Positions 41,706 through 50,773 of a stretch of 64,000 bases of DNA are shown piece after piece (positions within the stretch are counted from its first letter, which is position 1; the number at the start of each line of letters is the position of its first letter). A program made the translations under genes and the position numbers. This DNA comes from Anaerostipes sp. Its GTDB lineage: Bacteria > Bacillota > Clostridia > Lachnospirales > Lachnospiraceae. The notes below the pieces were generated by a model. It was not told the origin of the DNA, ran no database searches, and was given only the letters and a program-made list of their open reading frames with translations. Location of the stretch: contig NZ_JAGZSD010000018.1 of NCBI RefSeq assembly GCF_018381315.1, positions 1-64,000 on the forward strand, written 5' to 3'.

Positions 41706-41738
41706 GAACAAAAAAACCGCGAATATTCGCGGTTTTAA
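41706..41738 (-). terminator. Terminator of tRNA-Arg
   Basis: AAAACCGCGAATATTCGCGGTTTT is self-complementary and continues into a run of Ts on the minus strand, 3 bases after the tRNA 3' end. Confidence 0.85.
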
Positions 41739-41741
41739 AAA

Positions 41742-41814
41742 TGCACCAGGCAGGAGTCGAACCTGCGACCAACAACTTCGGAGGCTGTCACTCTATCCAC
41801 TGAGTTACTGATGC
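41742..41814 (-). tRNA. tRNA-Arg (anticodon CCG)
   Basis: This is a 73-base cloverleaf. The acceptor stem pairs GCATCAG with CTGGTGC, the D stem ACTC with GAGT, the anticodon stem ACAGC with GTTGT and the T stem GCAGG with CCTGC. The anticodon loop is CTCCGAA, giving CCG, which reads CGG. The discriminator is A, and CCA is not encoded. Confidence 0.95.
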
Positions 41815-42097
41815 AAAAGACTGTATTAAATGTCCGTGTTATATATTACAACAATTTCAATTAATTTGCAATCAAAACTTTCATTTTTTCTTTTTACTTA
41901 TTCTATTATAAGCAATTCACTTCCTGCAAAAAGTTCCTCCAATCCTATGAGATATCTGCTCATACAGTGTTATGTCCGCTGGAAAAAGACAACCATAAAA
42001 CAGAAAATGTCATCCTTATCCAGCAGACATTACGTCCATGTTCCACATGATTGGAGTGAGGCATTCTAAGAGCCGAACGGAAATCATGTGGAACATG
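41815..42097. other. Intergenic region with two inverted repeats at the end of the pilus operon
   Basis: The right end is a perfect 16-base inverted repeat, CATGTTCCACATGATT at 42037-42052 with its complement at 42082-42097, ending at the pilT stop codon. It is the likely transcript end or a 3' stabiliser. Further left, TGTCCGCTGGA (41973-41983) pairs with TCCAGCAGACA (42019-42029), 10 of 11 bases. The remainder is A/T-rich and holds nothing recognised. Confidence 0.55.
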
Positions 42098-43144
42098 TCA
42101 TAAATACTGCTCCAAATCATGAATATCATTCGTATATTTTTTTGCAGATTCCTTAGATATGGTTCCTTCCGCCACCAGTCTTGACAGGTCACGGTTCAGT
42201 GTATGCATTCCATGTGCCATTCCTGACTGCATAATGGTATTCAGCTGATGGCATTTGTTTTCCCGAATCAAATTTAATGCCGCATCTGTACCCATGAGAA
42301 CTTCTGTTGCGGCAATCCGTTCCATACCGCTGAGTGTCGGAATCAGACACTGAGTTATGACTCCGGCAAGCACGCCGGCAAGCTGTGTGCGGATCTGGTT
42401 CTGGCTCTCGCCGGGACAGGCATCTATAATACGGTCAATGGTCTGTGCCGCCCCTGTGGTATGCAGTGTTGACATCACCAGGTGCCCTGTCTCTGCGGCA
42501 GTCAAAGCTGCAGAGATTGTCTCATAATCCCTCATCTCCCCTACCAGAATCACATCCGGATCCTCTCTCAGAGAAGACCTGAGGGCAGAGGCAAAATCCT
42601 TTACATCAATGCCGGTCTCCCGCTGGTGAATGATTGATTTTTCTCTCTCGTAGACATATTCAATAGGGTCTTCCACCGTTATAATATGCTCAGCGCGGTT
42701 TTTATTGATGTAATCAATCATAGCGGCCAGAGTGGTGGACTTTCCGCTTCCCGTAGGCCCCGTAACTAAAATCAGGCCTCTGGGCTGGTCTGCCAGATCT
42801 TTTAAACATTTCGGAAGCTTCAGCTCACTGAGCGTCGGGATATGGTTATTGAGAAGACGAATCGTAGCTGCTATTTTTCCCTGCTGGCGGAAGACATTGA
42901 TCCTCTGACGGTTCTTATCTGAAGTCTGAAGTGCAAAATCTGCATCCTGGCCCTGATCAAACAGCTCTCTCTGTACTTTTGGCAGAAAATCTAAAATCAT
43001 CTGCCTGATCTCATTGTCAGAAAGCTGAATTCCGCTGTCCACAAGACGGCCGCAGCTTCGGAATGCTACCGGCATGCCCTCGGACAAATGGATATCCGAT
43101 ACATCTCTTTGTCTGGCCATCCCAATCATTTCTTCTATCGTCAT
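42098..43144 (-). CDS. pilT: Type IV pilus retraction ATPase PilT
   Basis: This 348-residue secretion ATPase starts with a PAS-like N-terminal domain (MIGMARQRDVSDIHLSEGMP). It has Walker A in LVTGPTGSGKSTT near residue 130, the Asp box in DPIEYVYEREKSIIHQRE, Walker B in DVILVGEMRDYET and the His box HLVMSTLHTTGA. The length and N-terminus are those of PilT. It hexamerises at the inner face of the membrane and powers pilus retraction and twitching. It is the last gene of the 12-gene operon, 9 bases after pilB. Its presence implies dynamic pili rather than a static pseudopilus. Confidence 0.93.
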   Translation of the reverse strand: MTIEEMIGMARQRDVSDIHLSEGMPVAFRSCGRLVDSGIQLSDNEIRQMILDFLPKVQRELFDQGQDADFALQTSDKNRQRINVFRQQGKIAATIRLLNNHIPTLSELKLPKCLKDLADQPRGLILVTGPTGSGKSTTLAAMIDYINKNRAEHIITVEDPIEYVYEREKSIIHQRETGIDVKDFASALRSSLREDPDVILVGEMRDYETISAALTAAETGHLVMSTLHTTGAAQTIDRIIDACPGESQNQIRTQLAGVLAGVITQCLIPTLSGMERIAATEVLMGTDAALNLIRENKCHQLNTIMQSGMAHGMHTLNRDLSRLVAEGTISKESAKKYTNDIHDLEQYL

Positions 43145-43153
43145 AAGAGCCTC

Positions 43154-44830
43154 CTATACATAATAAGCAATCTTCCAAAATTCTTCCATTGTGGTAATCC
43201 CGTCTGCCACAAGGTCTGCCGCACTTTCCTTCAGCGTTTTCATGCCCTGTTCCTCTGTCACGTAGGCCTGGATTTCGTCCACCTGCCTGCCTTCTGAGAT
43301 CATTTTCCGAATGGCCTGGTCAATCACCGCAATCTCATGAACTGCGATCCTTCCCTGGTATCCGGTATGGTTGCATTTAGAACATCCCACAGCTTCATAG
43401 ACAAAATCAATATCCCTGCCAAGAATCCGGCAGTCTGTCTCTGATGCTTTTACTTTTTTTGCACACTCCGGACATACTTTTCGCACCAGTCTCTGTGCCA
43501 CAAGCCCAATCAGGGAGTTGGCAACCAGATACGGCTCCACGCCCATATCAATCAAACGCACAACTGAAGATACTGCATTATTTGTATGCAGGGAAGAAAG
43601 AACAAAATGTCCGGTAATCGCTGCCCTGACAGAAATCGAAGCAGTCTCGGAATCCCTTGTCTCTCCGACCATGATAATATCCGGATCCTGTCTGAGCAAA
43701 GCTCTCAGACCTGTCTCAAAAGTCAGTCCCGAAGTATTATTCACCTGCATCTGATTTACCCTGGCAATATTTTTTTCCACCGGATCTTCAATGGTAGAAA
43801 TATTGGCATTTCTCTTAGACAAATGTTCCAGCACCATATAGAGGGTAGTAGATTTACCGCTTCCTGTAGGCCCGGTAATATATAAAATCCCGTTAGGGGA
43901 CTTTAACAGCGATTGAAATTTCTCATAGTTCTCATCATTCATGCCGAAATGATCCTTATGATCGATCGGTGTCCTGTTGCTCAAAAGCCGCAGTACCGAC
44001 TTTTCCCCATACACTGTAGGAATGACAGACACACGCATATTGATATTATCTTCCTCCAGACGCATTTTAAAATGTCCGTCCTGGGGAATCCGCTTCTCCG
44101 CAATATCCATGCCACCCATGATCTTAATTCTCGCCGTCAGGGATGCATGCAGAGAACGCTTTAATGTAACATAATCCACGATATTTCCGTCGATCCTCAT
44201 TCTCACCACCGTCTCTTTTTCAAACGGTTCAATATGAATATCGCTGGCATTCGTATTGTAAGCCCGCAGGACCAGGGTATTTAAAAGTTTGATGATTGGG
44301 GCGTCGCTGTCAGCCTCTTCATCCATATCATCCAGGAAAGAGATATCTTCCGCCTCCTGGGTTGTCTCATTGGCCTGTCTTGCAGCCTGCCTTGCAGACA
44401 CCTCCGCATAGAAATACTCCAGCGACTTTTTCAGAGGAGTAAGTTCTGAGAGAAACACCTTCAGCTGCATACCTGTGAGCTGCCGGATATCTTCCATTGC
44501 GTAGAAATTCAGCGGATCATTGACTGCAATATGTAATTGATTGTCTTTGATATCCACAGCCAATATATTATATTTAAAGGCCAGCTGTCTTGGAATCTTT
44601 TCCACAGCCTCACTGTTCACCGGATAACTGCCCAGGTTGATATGAGACAGGGACAGCCTCTGTCCCAAAGCCTCCAGCATCTGCTGTTCTGTAATAAACC
44701 GGAGTTCCATCAAAATCGTACCCAGCCGTTTGCCCGGATGTTCCTTCTGATAATCCAGCGCCTGATCAATCTGTTCTTCCGTTATATATCCATACTGCAG
44801 CAAAACTTCTCCAATTGGAATATTCTTCAT
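43154..44830 (-). CDS. pilB: Type IV pilus assembly ATPase PilB
   Basis: This 558-residue GspE/PilB ATPase has an N-terminal MshEN-type domain: two repeats of the LGTILMELRFITEQQML kind in the first 60 residues. Walker A is YITGPTGSGKSTT near residue 320, Walker B is DIIMVGETRDSET, and a tetracysteine zinc site CPEC...CSKC lies near the C-terminus. MshEN domains bind cyclic-di-GMP in several relatives. Two HD-GYP phosphodiesterases in this window make that possibility relevant. It powers pilus extension. GGGGGAG lies upstream of the ATG. Confidence 0.93.
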   Translation of the reverse strand: MKNIPIGEVLLQYGYITEEQIDQALDYQKEHPGKRLGTILMELRFITEQQMLEALGQRLSLSHINLGSYPVNSEAVEKIPRQLAFKYNILAVDIKDNQLHIAVNDPLNFYAMEDIRQLTGMQLKVFLSELTPLKKSLEYFYAEVSARQAARQANETTQEAEDISFLDDMDEEADSDAPIIKLLNTLVLRAYNTNASDIHIEPFEKETVVRMRIDGNIVDYVTLKRSLHASLTARIKIMGGMDIAEKRIPQDGHFKMRLEEDNINMRVSVIPTVYGEKSVLRLLSNRTPIDHKDHFGMNDENYEKFQSLLKSPNGILYITGPTGSGKSTTLYMVLEHLSKRNANISTIEDPVEKNIARVNQMQVNNTSGLTFETGLRALLRQDPDIIMVGETRDSETASISVRAAITGHFVLSSLHTNNAVSSVVRLIDMGVEPYLVANSLIGLVAQRLVRKVCPECAKKVKASETDCRILGRDIDFVYEAVGCSKCNHTGYQGRIAVHEIAVIDQAIRKMISEGRQVDEIQAYVTEEQGMKTLKESAADLVADGITTMEEFWKIAYYV

Positions 44831-44852
44831 AGTCTCCCCCGCTTTCTAAGTA

Positions 44853-45521
44853 TTATTTTCTGCACATATAGACTTCCAGCACCAAAGACAAAGTCGATGC
44901 ATCTATGACCTTGTTCGATGTTGTCAGCGCTGTCTCTGAACTCATTCCATAACTTACGACACGAATGGACGGATAATCTGCATAAATCTTATCAATCAAT
45001 TTCTTTGCATTAGCCTTCGTGCCAAGGATATTTACGGAAACCGGATAAGAATAAAGAACATTCTGCGTAACCGTACTCTTACTTCCGTCTTCGGCTGTAC
45101 TGTCTGTGCTGCCTTCACTGCTTTCCAAACCCATTGTTTTTGCCAGGGAAGATTCAATATAAGGTGTCATGACACTGACGGACGGCTTTGCTGAAATCTC
45201 AAAATCCCTGGAAGAAAGTCCGGAATTAAGAATCAGCTTTGTTATCATACGCTCTACTTTATGAGACTCCATCATTGGATAAATGTCTTTTGTTTCCTTT
45301 TTGAAATCGGCCCTGGACGCTTTCAGCCGGGCTTCCTTCTGCGGGATGGATGCAATCGCCTTCTCCATTGTCTCTTTTGTCTGCTTTTTTTCTTTAAATT
45401 CTTCGGACAGCTCGCTTCTCTGTGTGAGCAGCGGACGGATCACAAAATTTCCAAAGACCACAATCATCAGTATAATAGAAAGCACACATAATATTTTTTT
45501 ATCCCGAGTTGTTATTTCCAT
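44853..45521 (-). CDS. pilO: PilO-like pilus assembly protein
   Basis: This 222-residue bitopic protein has a short cytoplasmic start, one transmembrane helix at about residues 11-30, a coiled coil (residues 35-75), and a ferredoxin-like external domain ending in LSLVLEVYMCRK. This layout is that of PilO/GspM, which bridges the inner-membrane platform. The Ser/Thr-rich segment around residue 135 is a divergent insertion. It lies between pilMN and pilB, 11 bases after the former. The assignment rests on layout and position more than on sequence identity. Confidence 0.78.
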   Translation of the reverse strand: MEITTRDKKILCVLSIILMIVVFGNFVIRPLLTQRSELSEEFKEKKQTKETMEKAIASIPQKEARLKASRADFKKETKDIYPMMESHKVERMITKLILNSGLSSRDFEISAKPSVSVMTPYIESSLAKTMGLESSEGSTDSTAEDGSKSTVTQNVLYSYPVSVNILGTKANAKKLIDKIYADYPSIRVVSYGMSSETALTTSNKVIDASTLSLVLEVYMCRK

Positions 45522-45532
45522 GGATGATCCAC

Positions 45533-46981
45533 CTACTTTCCTGCATTCTCACTTAGATAAGTGCTGATATGAATATCATATTGTTTTGTTTCTTCTGTAT
45601 AATTGTAGCCTGAGTATTTCAGATCTGCGAAGAGTTCAGATTTTTTCAGGCGGTTGATGAAGTCATAAATACTTGTAACTTTTGGAGCCATAGCTACAAA
45701 TTCATACCTTCCGGTAGATGAATCATACCGGTCAACTGTGATGGATACTGTTGTCCCTGCACTGTTTTTGACCATCTTTTCCACTCTTGAGTTTGCCTGC
45801 GGATAAGATTCCAATACCTGCTTTACCAAGGCAAACTGCTCTTTTCCAGCCTGCTTTCCGGCCAATTCCAAATCCAGGTTTTTTGCGTTGGTATAGTCTG
45901 CCTGATGACCCGAATCCTCAATATAAGTATCCATTTCACTGATCTTTGATTTGCTGATTACATTCATGGCAAAAATCACACCGGATACGGCAAGGCACAG
46001 TACAAGCACCCCGGCAGCTGCAAAGACCCCGGGATATACTTTGGAGGATTTTTTGTTCTCCTCCCTGGCCCTCATCTTCTTGGCAAAATCAATATCCTGG
46101 CTTTTCTCTGAAATAAAAGCGCCGACAGCAAAAATATAATTGTAAAATTCTTTGACATCCGGTATATCGTAGCCCGCCAGCGAAAACGGCTTCCCGATTT
46201 CAAGGCCCAATTCCTGCAGAGGGGTCTTAAGAATCCGCTGATCTTCTTCCGGAAACCCTCCCAGGTATATACTTTTTATTTTCTCTCCTTTTTGCTCCGT
46301 GGCAAGAAACTGGATCATCGAACTGATCGTATTCCCCACCTCAGCGGCAATCCCTTCCGTCCCGTGATCTGCAAAGATCCTTGTACGGTTCAGATACTTG
46401 TAAGCTCCCTGCACAAACAAAGTACTGATTAGAATCTCACCGTCCAGTTTTGAAAAAATGAAGGTCTCACGATTCAAATCCTGTATACGCTCAAAGGCTT
46501 TCAGCTGTGTATTCAGGGCGATGTCTACAGTTTCCACTTCCACACCCATGGCTGCGAACACATCCAGATAGCTTCTCAACATGGATTCCTGAACCGCTGC
46601 ACCTAAAACCGTTGTCATTCCGCTCTTTTTATCCGTGCCGCAGACACGGTAATCATAAACATAATTCTCCGGGTTTTCCAGGCTTGAAAGTTCTTTTTTT
46701 ACCACTTCCAAAGTTTTCTTCTTGTTCATCTTCGGAATCGTCATGATCTTTGCAGCAATCTGCGTGCTGTCAATGACGAGGTTGATTTTTTTAGAAATAC
46801 CGTGGCTCTCCCAGGCTTTTGAAAGCTGGGCTGTGAGTCCTTCCTCTGAAGTAATCACTCCGTTGATCAGGCTTCCTTCCCTAAGGTCAAATTGTACAAG
46901 GTTTTGTATCTTAACTTTCTTTTTTGCCTCTCCCACAGCAACCTGTACTCTGTGATTTGATAAATATACTGATGTCTTCAT
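45533..46981 (-). CDS. pilM: PilM-PilN fusion protein
   Basis: This 482-residue protein joins two normally separate proteins. Residues 1 to about 300 form the actin-like PilM domain (KTSVYLSNHRVQVAVGEAK at the start, ETVDIALNTQLKAFE in the middle). A transmembrane helix follows at about residues 320-340 (VYPGVFAAAGVLVLCLAVSG), then a PilN-like coiled coil and external domain (VTSIYDFINRLKKSELFADL). In most bacteria PilM binds the short cytoplasmic tail of PilN. Here they are covalently linked, so the platform stoichiometry is fixed at 1:1. AAAGGGGG lies upstream of the ATG. Confidence 0.85.
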   Translation of the reverse strand: MKTSVYLSNHRVQVAVGEAKKKVKIQNLVQFDLREGSLINGVITSEEGLTAQLSKAWESHGISKKINLVIDSTQIAAKIMTIPKMNKKKTLEVVKKELSSLENPENYVYDYRVCGTDKKSGMTTVLGAAVQESMLRSYLDVFAAMGVEVETVDIALNTQLKAFERIQDLNRETFIFSKLDGEILISTLFVQGAYKYLNRTRIFADHGTEGIAAEVGNTISSMIQFLATEQKGEKIKSIYLGGFPEEDQRILKTPLQELGLEIGKPFSLAGYDIPDVKEFYNYIFAVGAFISEKSQDIDFAKKMRAREENKKSSKVYPGVFAAAGVLVLCLAVSGVIFAMNVISKSKISEMDTYIEDSGHQADYTNAKNLDLELAGKQAGKEQFALVKQVLESYPQANSRVEKMVKNSAGTTVSITVDRYDSSTGRYEFVAMAPKVTSIYDFINRLKKSELFADLKYSGYNYTEETKQYDIHISTYLSENAGK

Positions 46982-46996
46982 AAAAAAGATCCCCCT

Positions 46997-48202
46997 TTAA
47001 TATCCCTGGTCAATCGTAGAGTAAGATTGATAAATCGGCAGTATGACCGCTACTACCACAAATCCGATAATCAGTGCCATCAGGATGATCAAAACCGGCT
47101 CCAATAGTGTCACAAGCCTCTCCAATGCTCTCTCCGCTTCAAATTCCAGACTTTCTGCAATAGAATCCAGCATCTCATCCAGGCTTCCGGTTTCTTCTCC
47201 CACCAGAATCGCAGAGGAAAGTTTTCTTTGAAATCCATCAATCCCCATCAGAGAAACAGATAATGATTCCCCTCTCCGTATGGAATCCACCGCCTGGTCA
47301 AACTGGTCTTCTATATACCGGTTTCCCACGGTAGAACTCCCGATCTGCATGGCCTGGATAATCGGAATACCGCTGGAATATAAAGAACACAGCGTTCTTG
47401 CAAACCTGGCAGTATAAATTTTCCTCAAAAGCTTGCCGATCACCGGAAGCCTCAGCTTCAGCTGGTCTTTCTTCCAGTGTACCTTCGGAATTCGGAGCAG
47501 AAGGCGGACGGCAAAAATAACAGCGGCGAGAATCAATAAAATAAAAGGCCAGTATTTCCGGATCCCGCTGCTCATCCCCAGTAGAATGACCGTGGGCAGC
47601 GGCAGGGATTCCATAGTATCAAATATATCCTGAAACTGTGGCACAAGATAGGAAAGGACAAAAATAATCACTCCTACAAGCAGTACAGATAAGATTGCCG
47701 GATAGATCATGGCATTCCGGACTTTTCCGTTCAGCCTGTTCTCTTTGTCATAGTGTTCCGCCATGCGCAGGGATGTCTGGTCCAGATTTCCGTTTGCTTC
47801 CGCAGAACGCATCATGCTGACCAAAAGCACCGGAAATGTTCTTCCCTGTTCTTCCATAGCCTCCGAGAGAGGGATTCCCTGTCGGATAGAATTTAAAAGT
47901 GTTTCATAGGCCTCTTTCTCAGTATTTTTAATCCCGATCTCATTGGCAATGATATTCAGAGAACGGACCAGTGACACACCTGCTTTCAGGAGGGTCCCCA
48001 GCTGTCTGCAGAAATCCGCCAGCACAGAGGTCTTCATCTTCCGTCTGGAGTTTAGTTTTGCTTCCTCCAGATCCTTGCTGGAAACCAAATATTCTCCGTT
48101 CGCCCTCAAAGCCTGATATAAAGCCAGCTCATCGGCTGCTTCTACAACGCCCTTTAACAATTTTCCATTACTGTCTTTCGCTTTATATTTATACTTCGGC
48201 AT
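46997..48202 (-). CDS. pilC: Type IV pilus inner-membrane platform protein PilC
   Basis: This is a 401-residue GspF/PilC protein with the two tandem T2SF domains and three transmembrane segments. It has FCRQLGTLLKAGVSLVRSL near residue 65 and FARTLCSLYSSGIPIIQAM near residue 265, the paired cytoplasmic domain motifs, and LEPVLIILMALIIGFVVVAV at the end. It is the rotor-like base on which PilB and PilT act. Full length. It lies between pilD and the pilMN fusion. Confidence 0.94.
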   Translation of the reverse strand: MPKYKYKAKDSNGKLLKGVVEAADELALYQALRANGEYLVSSKDLEEAKLNSRRKMKTSVLADFCRQLGTLLKAGVSLVRSLNIIANEIGIKNTEKEAYETLLNSIRQGIPLSEAMEEQGRTFPVLLVSMMRSAEANGNLDQTSLRMAEHYDKENRLNGKVRNAMIYPAILSVLLVGVIIFVLSYLVPQFQDIFDTMESLPLPTVILLGMSSGIRKYWPFILLILAAVIFAVRLLLRIPKVHWKKDQLKLRLPVIGKLLRKIYTARFARTLCSLYSSGIPIIQAMQIGSSTVGNRYIEDQFDQAVDSIRRGESLSVSLMGIDGFQRKLSSAILVGEETGSLDEMLDSIAESLEFEAERALERLVTLLEPVLIILMALIIGFVVVAVILPIYQSYSTIDQGY

Positions 48203-48229
48203 AAATGATTTCCCTCCTCAAGTATCATC

Positions 48230-49003
48230 TCACGGCAAAAGGTTCAAATACCAGCTGATTACTTCATTTCCCCAGCATACAGCTGCCCAAATACCTATAC
48301 ATAAAAATGGTCCGAACGCAAAATGATCTTTGCCTCCTTTTTTCTTTCCGGCCAGCAGATAAATTCCGTAAATTCCTCCTGTGAGGACGGCAAAGAAAAA
48401 TGCTGCCGCTATAAGTTTTACTCCCAGCAAAAACCCTGCAGCCGCCATCAGCTTAATATCTCCGCCTCCGAACGCCCCGGGAATCAGCACCGTCAGCAGC
48501 AGCATAGGAACACTGACAGCAAAAAAGCCGATCATCCTCATAACCAGCGAAACTTCCGGAAACAAAAAAAGAGACACGATCCCAAGGCAGGCTAACGCAA
48601 GCACAAAACCATTCGGAATCTCCATTGTATCCACATCTACAAATGCAACCGCCGCCAACAAAGCTCCTGTCAGCAGAAGGAAACATACCTTTAGAAGATA
48701 TATTCCCGCTCCCGCCTCCAGAGGTATGAGAAATGCACACCAAACGGCTGTGATTCCTCCTAAAAGTTCCACGGCGGGATAGCGGGGCGATATCTTTGCC
48801 CTGCATTTTCTGCATTTCCCCTTTAGAAAGAGATAACTGAATACTGGTATCATATCATAAAATTTTAATTTCGTGCCGCAGGACGGGCAAAAGCTCCTGC
48901 CGCCCACAAAAGATATCTTTCTGGGCACCCGGTAAATCAAAACATTTACAAAGGAAAAAACAGATGCCCCGATCCAGAAGAAGATAAAATATACAAGTCC
49001 CAT
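48230..49003 (-). CDS. pilD: Prepilin peptidase PilD
   Basis: This 257-residue bifunctional peptidase/methylase cleaves prepilin leaders and methylates the new N-terminus. The N-terminal domain has the four-Cys zinc site CPSCGTKL and CRKCRAKI. The catalytic Asp residues lie in VDVDTMEIPNG and GGGDIKLMAAAG. Seven to eight hydrophobic helices are seen. All prepilins of this operon and the orphan pilin at 38.6 kb carry sites for it. AAAGGGGG lies upstream of the ATG. Confidence 0.94.
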   Translation of the reverse strand: MGLVYFIFFWIGASVFSFVNVLIYRVPRKISFVGGRSFCPSCGTKLKFYDMIPVFSYLFLKGKCRKCRAKISPRYPAVELLGGITAVWCAFLIPLEAGAGIYLLKVCFLLLTGALLAAVAFVDVDTMEIPNGFVLALACLGIVSLFLFPEVSLVMRMIGFFAVSVPMLLLTVLIPGAFGGGDIKLMAAAGFLLGVKLIAAAFFFAVLTGGIYGIYLLAGKKKGGKDHFAFGPFLCIGIWAAVCWGNEVISWYLNLLP

Positions 49004-49077
49004 GTTTCCCCCTTTTGCGAAAGAAAAGAGTACCCCAGAAGTAAATATACTTTTGGGACACCCTTTTCCTTAAGTTC

Positions 49078-49521
49078 TTATGAATCCCCAATCATCTGGC
49101 TCAGCCGATACACTTTCCAGACTGGTTTTCCCTTCACTTCACTGTAGCTTACCATGTAGCCAGCCTCAATATAGATAAGATCCGTCACCTTCACATCCTG
49201 CCTGTCATAGGCAATGGTGTCAATCCTCCCATGGCTCCTGGCAGTTTTTAAAATATCTGTCTCGATATCTTTAGGAAGTACCTGCCGCTTTCCTGCCACG
49301 GGCACTTTTTCTCCCTTAACATATGTATCGTAAAAACAGATCTGCGCTGAAACCCGGACGTCCTTGGCATTTCTTAAGATCTCTCTGGCTTTCTGGCGCT
49401 GCATGGATTGTTTTACATACGGTATAATTCCAAGAAAAAAAATTGACAATAACACTAAAAGAAGAATCCATTCTACAATTTCAATAAAATTTTTATTCCT
49501 AAACTTCTTTTTTGTGTTCAT
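49078..49521 (-). CDS. Atypical pilin-like protein of the pilus operon
   Basis: This 147-residue protein has a basic N-terminus followed by a pilin-like hydrophobic helix (residues 16-38) and a small C-terminal domain. The canonical G-FTL-(I/V)-E site is absent. The junction reads RNKNFIEIVEWILLLV, with Asn in place of the cleavage-site Gly and no Glu at +5 from that point. It may be an uncleaved, membrane-anchored pseudopilin or an assembly factor specific to this system. Its position between the major pilin and pilD supports a role in the pilus. No family is recognised. Confidence 0.6.
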   Translation of the reverse strand: MNTKKKFRNKNFIEIVEWILLLVLLSIFFLGIIPYVKQSMQRQKAREILRNAKDVRVSAQICFYDTYVKGEKVPVAGKRQVLPKDIETDILKTARSHGRIDTIAYDRQDVKVTDLIYIEAGYMVSYSEVKGKPVWKVYRLSQMIGDS

Positions 49522-49563
49522 AAATGATATCCCTCTTCCTTGAGGATTATAAGTTTCAAAATA

Positions 49564-50046
49564 CTATTTCTTTTTAACTGTCCAACTTCCGTTATTTCCG
49601 GTATTTGTATATGTAGCTTCAAATTTACCGTCTTTGTCTGTATAAACAACTTCTGTAACCTTGCCTGCTGCATCAACTTTTACATGTGATTCATCACCCT
49701 TATACTTTCCAGTCACTTCGGCTAATGTGGCAATGTCCGGATCCTTTGGATCACCAGCCCCAGCAGGCTTTGTATTAAGTGGGACGCCAGCTGTAACACC
49801 ACACATCGTCTTTGTCCCATCAAAAACATAATCATCTTCTGCAAGTGTCTGAGCCGCCATTAATACTTGACGTCCTTCTGACTGTACCTTTTTCTTATTG
49901 GCATTGTCAATATACCCGGTCAGTGTTGGGATCAGCAGTGCAATCAAGATCGCCAGAATAACCAATACAACGATCAATTCTACCAGTGTAAAACCTTTTT
50001 TGTCCTTCCTTAATTTTTGTCTGAAATCACTTAATTTTTTCCTCAT
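49564..50046 (-). CDS. Major type IV pilin
   Basis: This 160-residue prepilin has a 17-residue basic leader ending KKG, then FTLVELIVVLVILAILIALL, with the Glu at +5 needed for assembly. A short C-terminal globular domain follows, with a single Cys and a Gly/Asp-rich, beta-prone C-terminus. Its small size, compact head and central position suggest the major subunit. A leader gap of about 115 A/T-rich bases precedes it, which could hold an internal promoter or RNA processing site. That would raise its expression over the minor pilins, which is inference. Confidence 0.88.
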   Translation of the reverse strand: MRKKLSDFRQKLRKDKKGFTLVELIVVLVILAILIALLIPTLTGYIDNANKKKVQSEGRQVLMAAQTLAEDDYVFDGTKTMCGVTAGVPLNTKPAGAGDPKDPDIATLAEVTGKYKGDESHVKVDAAGKVTEVVYTDKDGKFEATYTNTGNNGSWTVKKK

Positions 50047-50161
50047 AATTTGTCCTTCCTATCCTTTAAAATATTCAATAATGTATACTCAAATTATATG
50101 CTGAATCCACATACTTGTCAAATAATATCGAGTTTTAAAAACCTGTTATTTTCTCCCTCGT

Positions 50162-50773
50162 TTACAACTCATCCGGAAAGTCTTTATCCGTGATAAAACC
50201 TGATTCATCCAGCTTATAGCACTCCACAATTTTTGTCCGCTTATAGGTCTGACCGGTCTTTACATTGCGCACTGTCAGGATAATCTTTACAAGATTTGTA
50301 TCCTTTTCCCGCTCAAACTTCAGTTCCTTGATCTCCTGATTCATATACATCTTTTTGGAAAAGGTCCAGTCAACTCCCTTTTTTGCCGCCTCTCCGCCTT
50401 CAGAGATAGAGGATGCCTGGTAATGCAGCACTAATTTTTTCCCGTCTGTCTCTTCCTTTGCATACATAATCACCATGCGCCCTTTCTTATCAGCATACGA
50501 AATCTTCTCATTGCCGCTGTCCATCTGTACCTGTCCGGCAGCACTCCCCACCTCGCCACAGATCTTTTCCATCAGAATATCTGCCACACTCTGTGCCCGG
50601 CTCATATTGGAGATCCTTCCCATGACATTCATTGCAGGGGCCAGTGTTGCGATGGCTGCTGTCATCAGTATGCCGAGCAGAAGAAACGTAACAATTAACT
50701 CCACAAGAGTCATCCCTGCCTTAGCCTGCACCAGCTTGCGGCACAGCCTTCTTTTTTTCAGCTGACGTTTCAT
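50162..50773 (-). CDS. Minor prepilin, PilW/GspJ-like
   Basis: This 203-residue prepilin has cleavage motif KAGMTLVELIVTFLLLG (mature +1 Met, Glu +5). The head domain includes a two-stranded stretch, WTFSKKMYMNQEIKELKF, of the GspJ/PilW type. Such minor pilins form the tip complex that starts pilus assembly. Its ATG overlaps the stop of the preceding PilV-like gene (ATGA), so translation is coupled. The order PilX-PilV-PilW relative to the giant prepilin fits a tip complex. Confidence 0.82.
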   Translation of the reverse strand: MKRQLKKRRLCRKLVQAKAGMTLVELIVTFLLLGILMTAAIATLAPAMNVMGRISNMSRAQSVADILMEKICGEVGSAAGQVQMDSGNEKISYADKKGRMVIMYAKEETDGKKLVLHYQASSISEGGEAAKKGVDWTFSKKMYMNQEIKELKFEREKDTNLVKIILTVRNVKTGQTYKRTKIVECYKLDESGFITDKDFPDEL

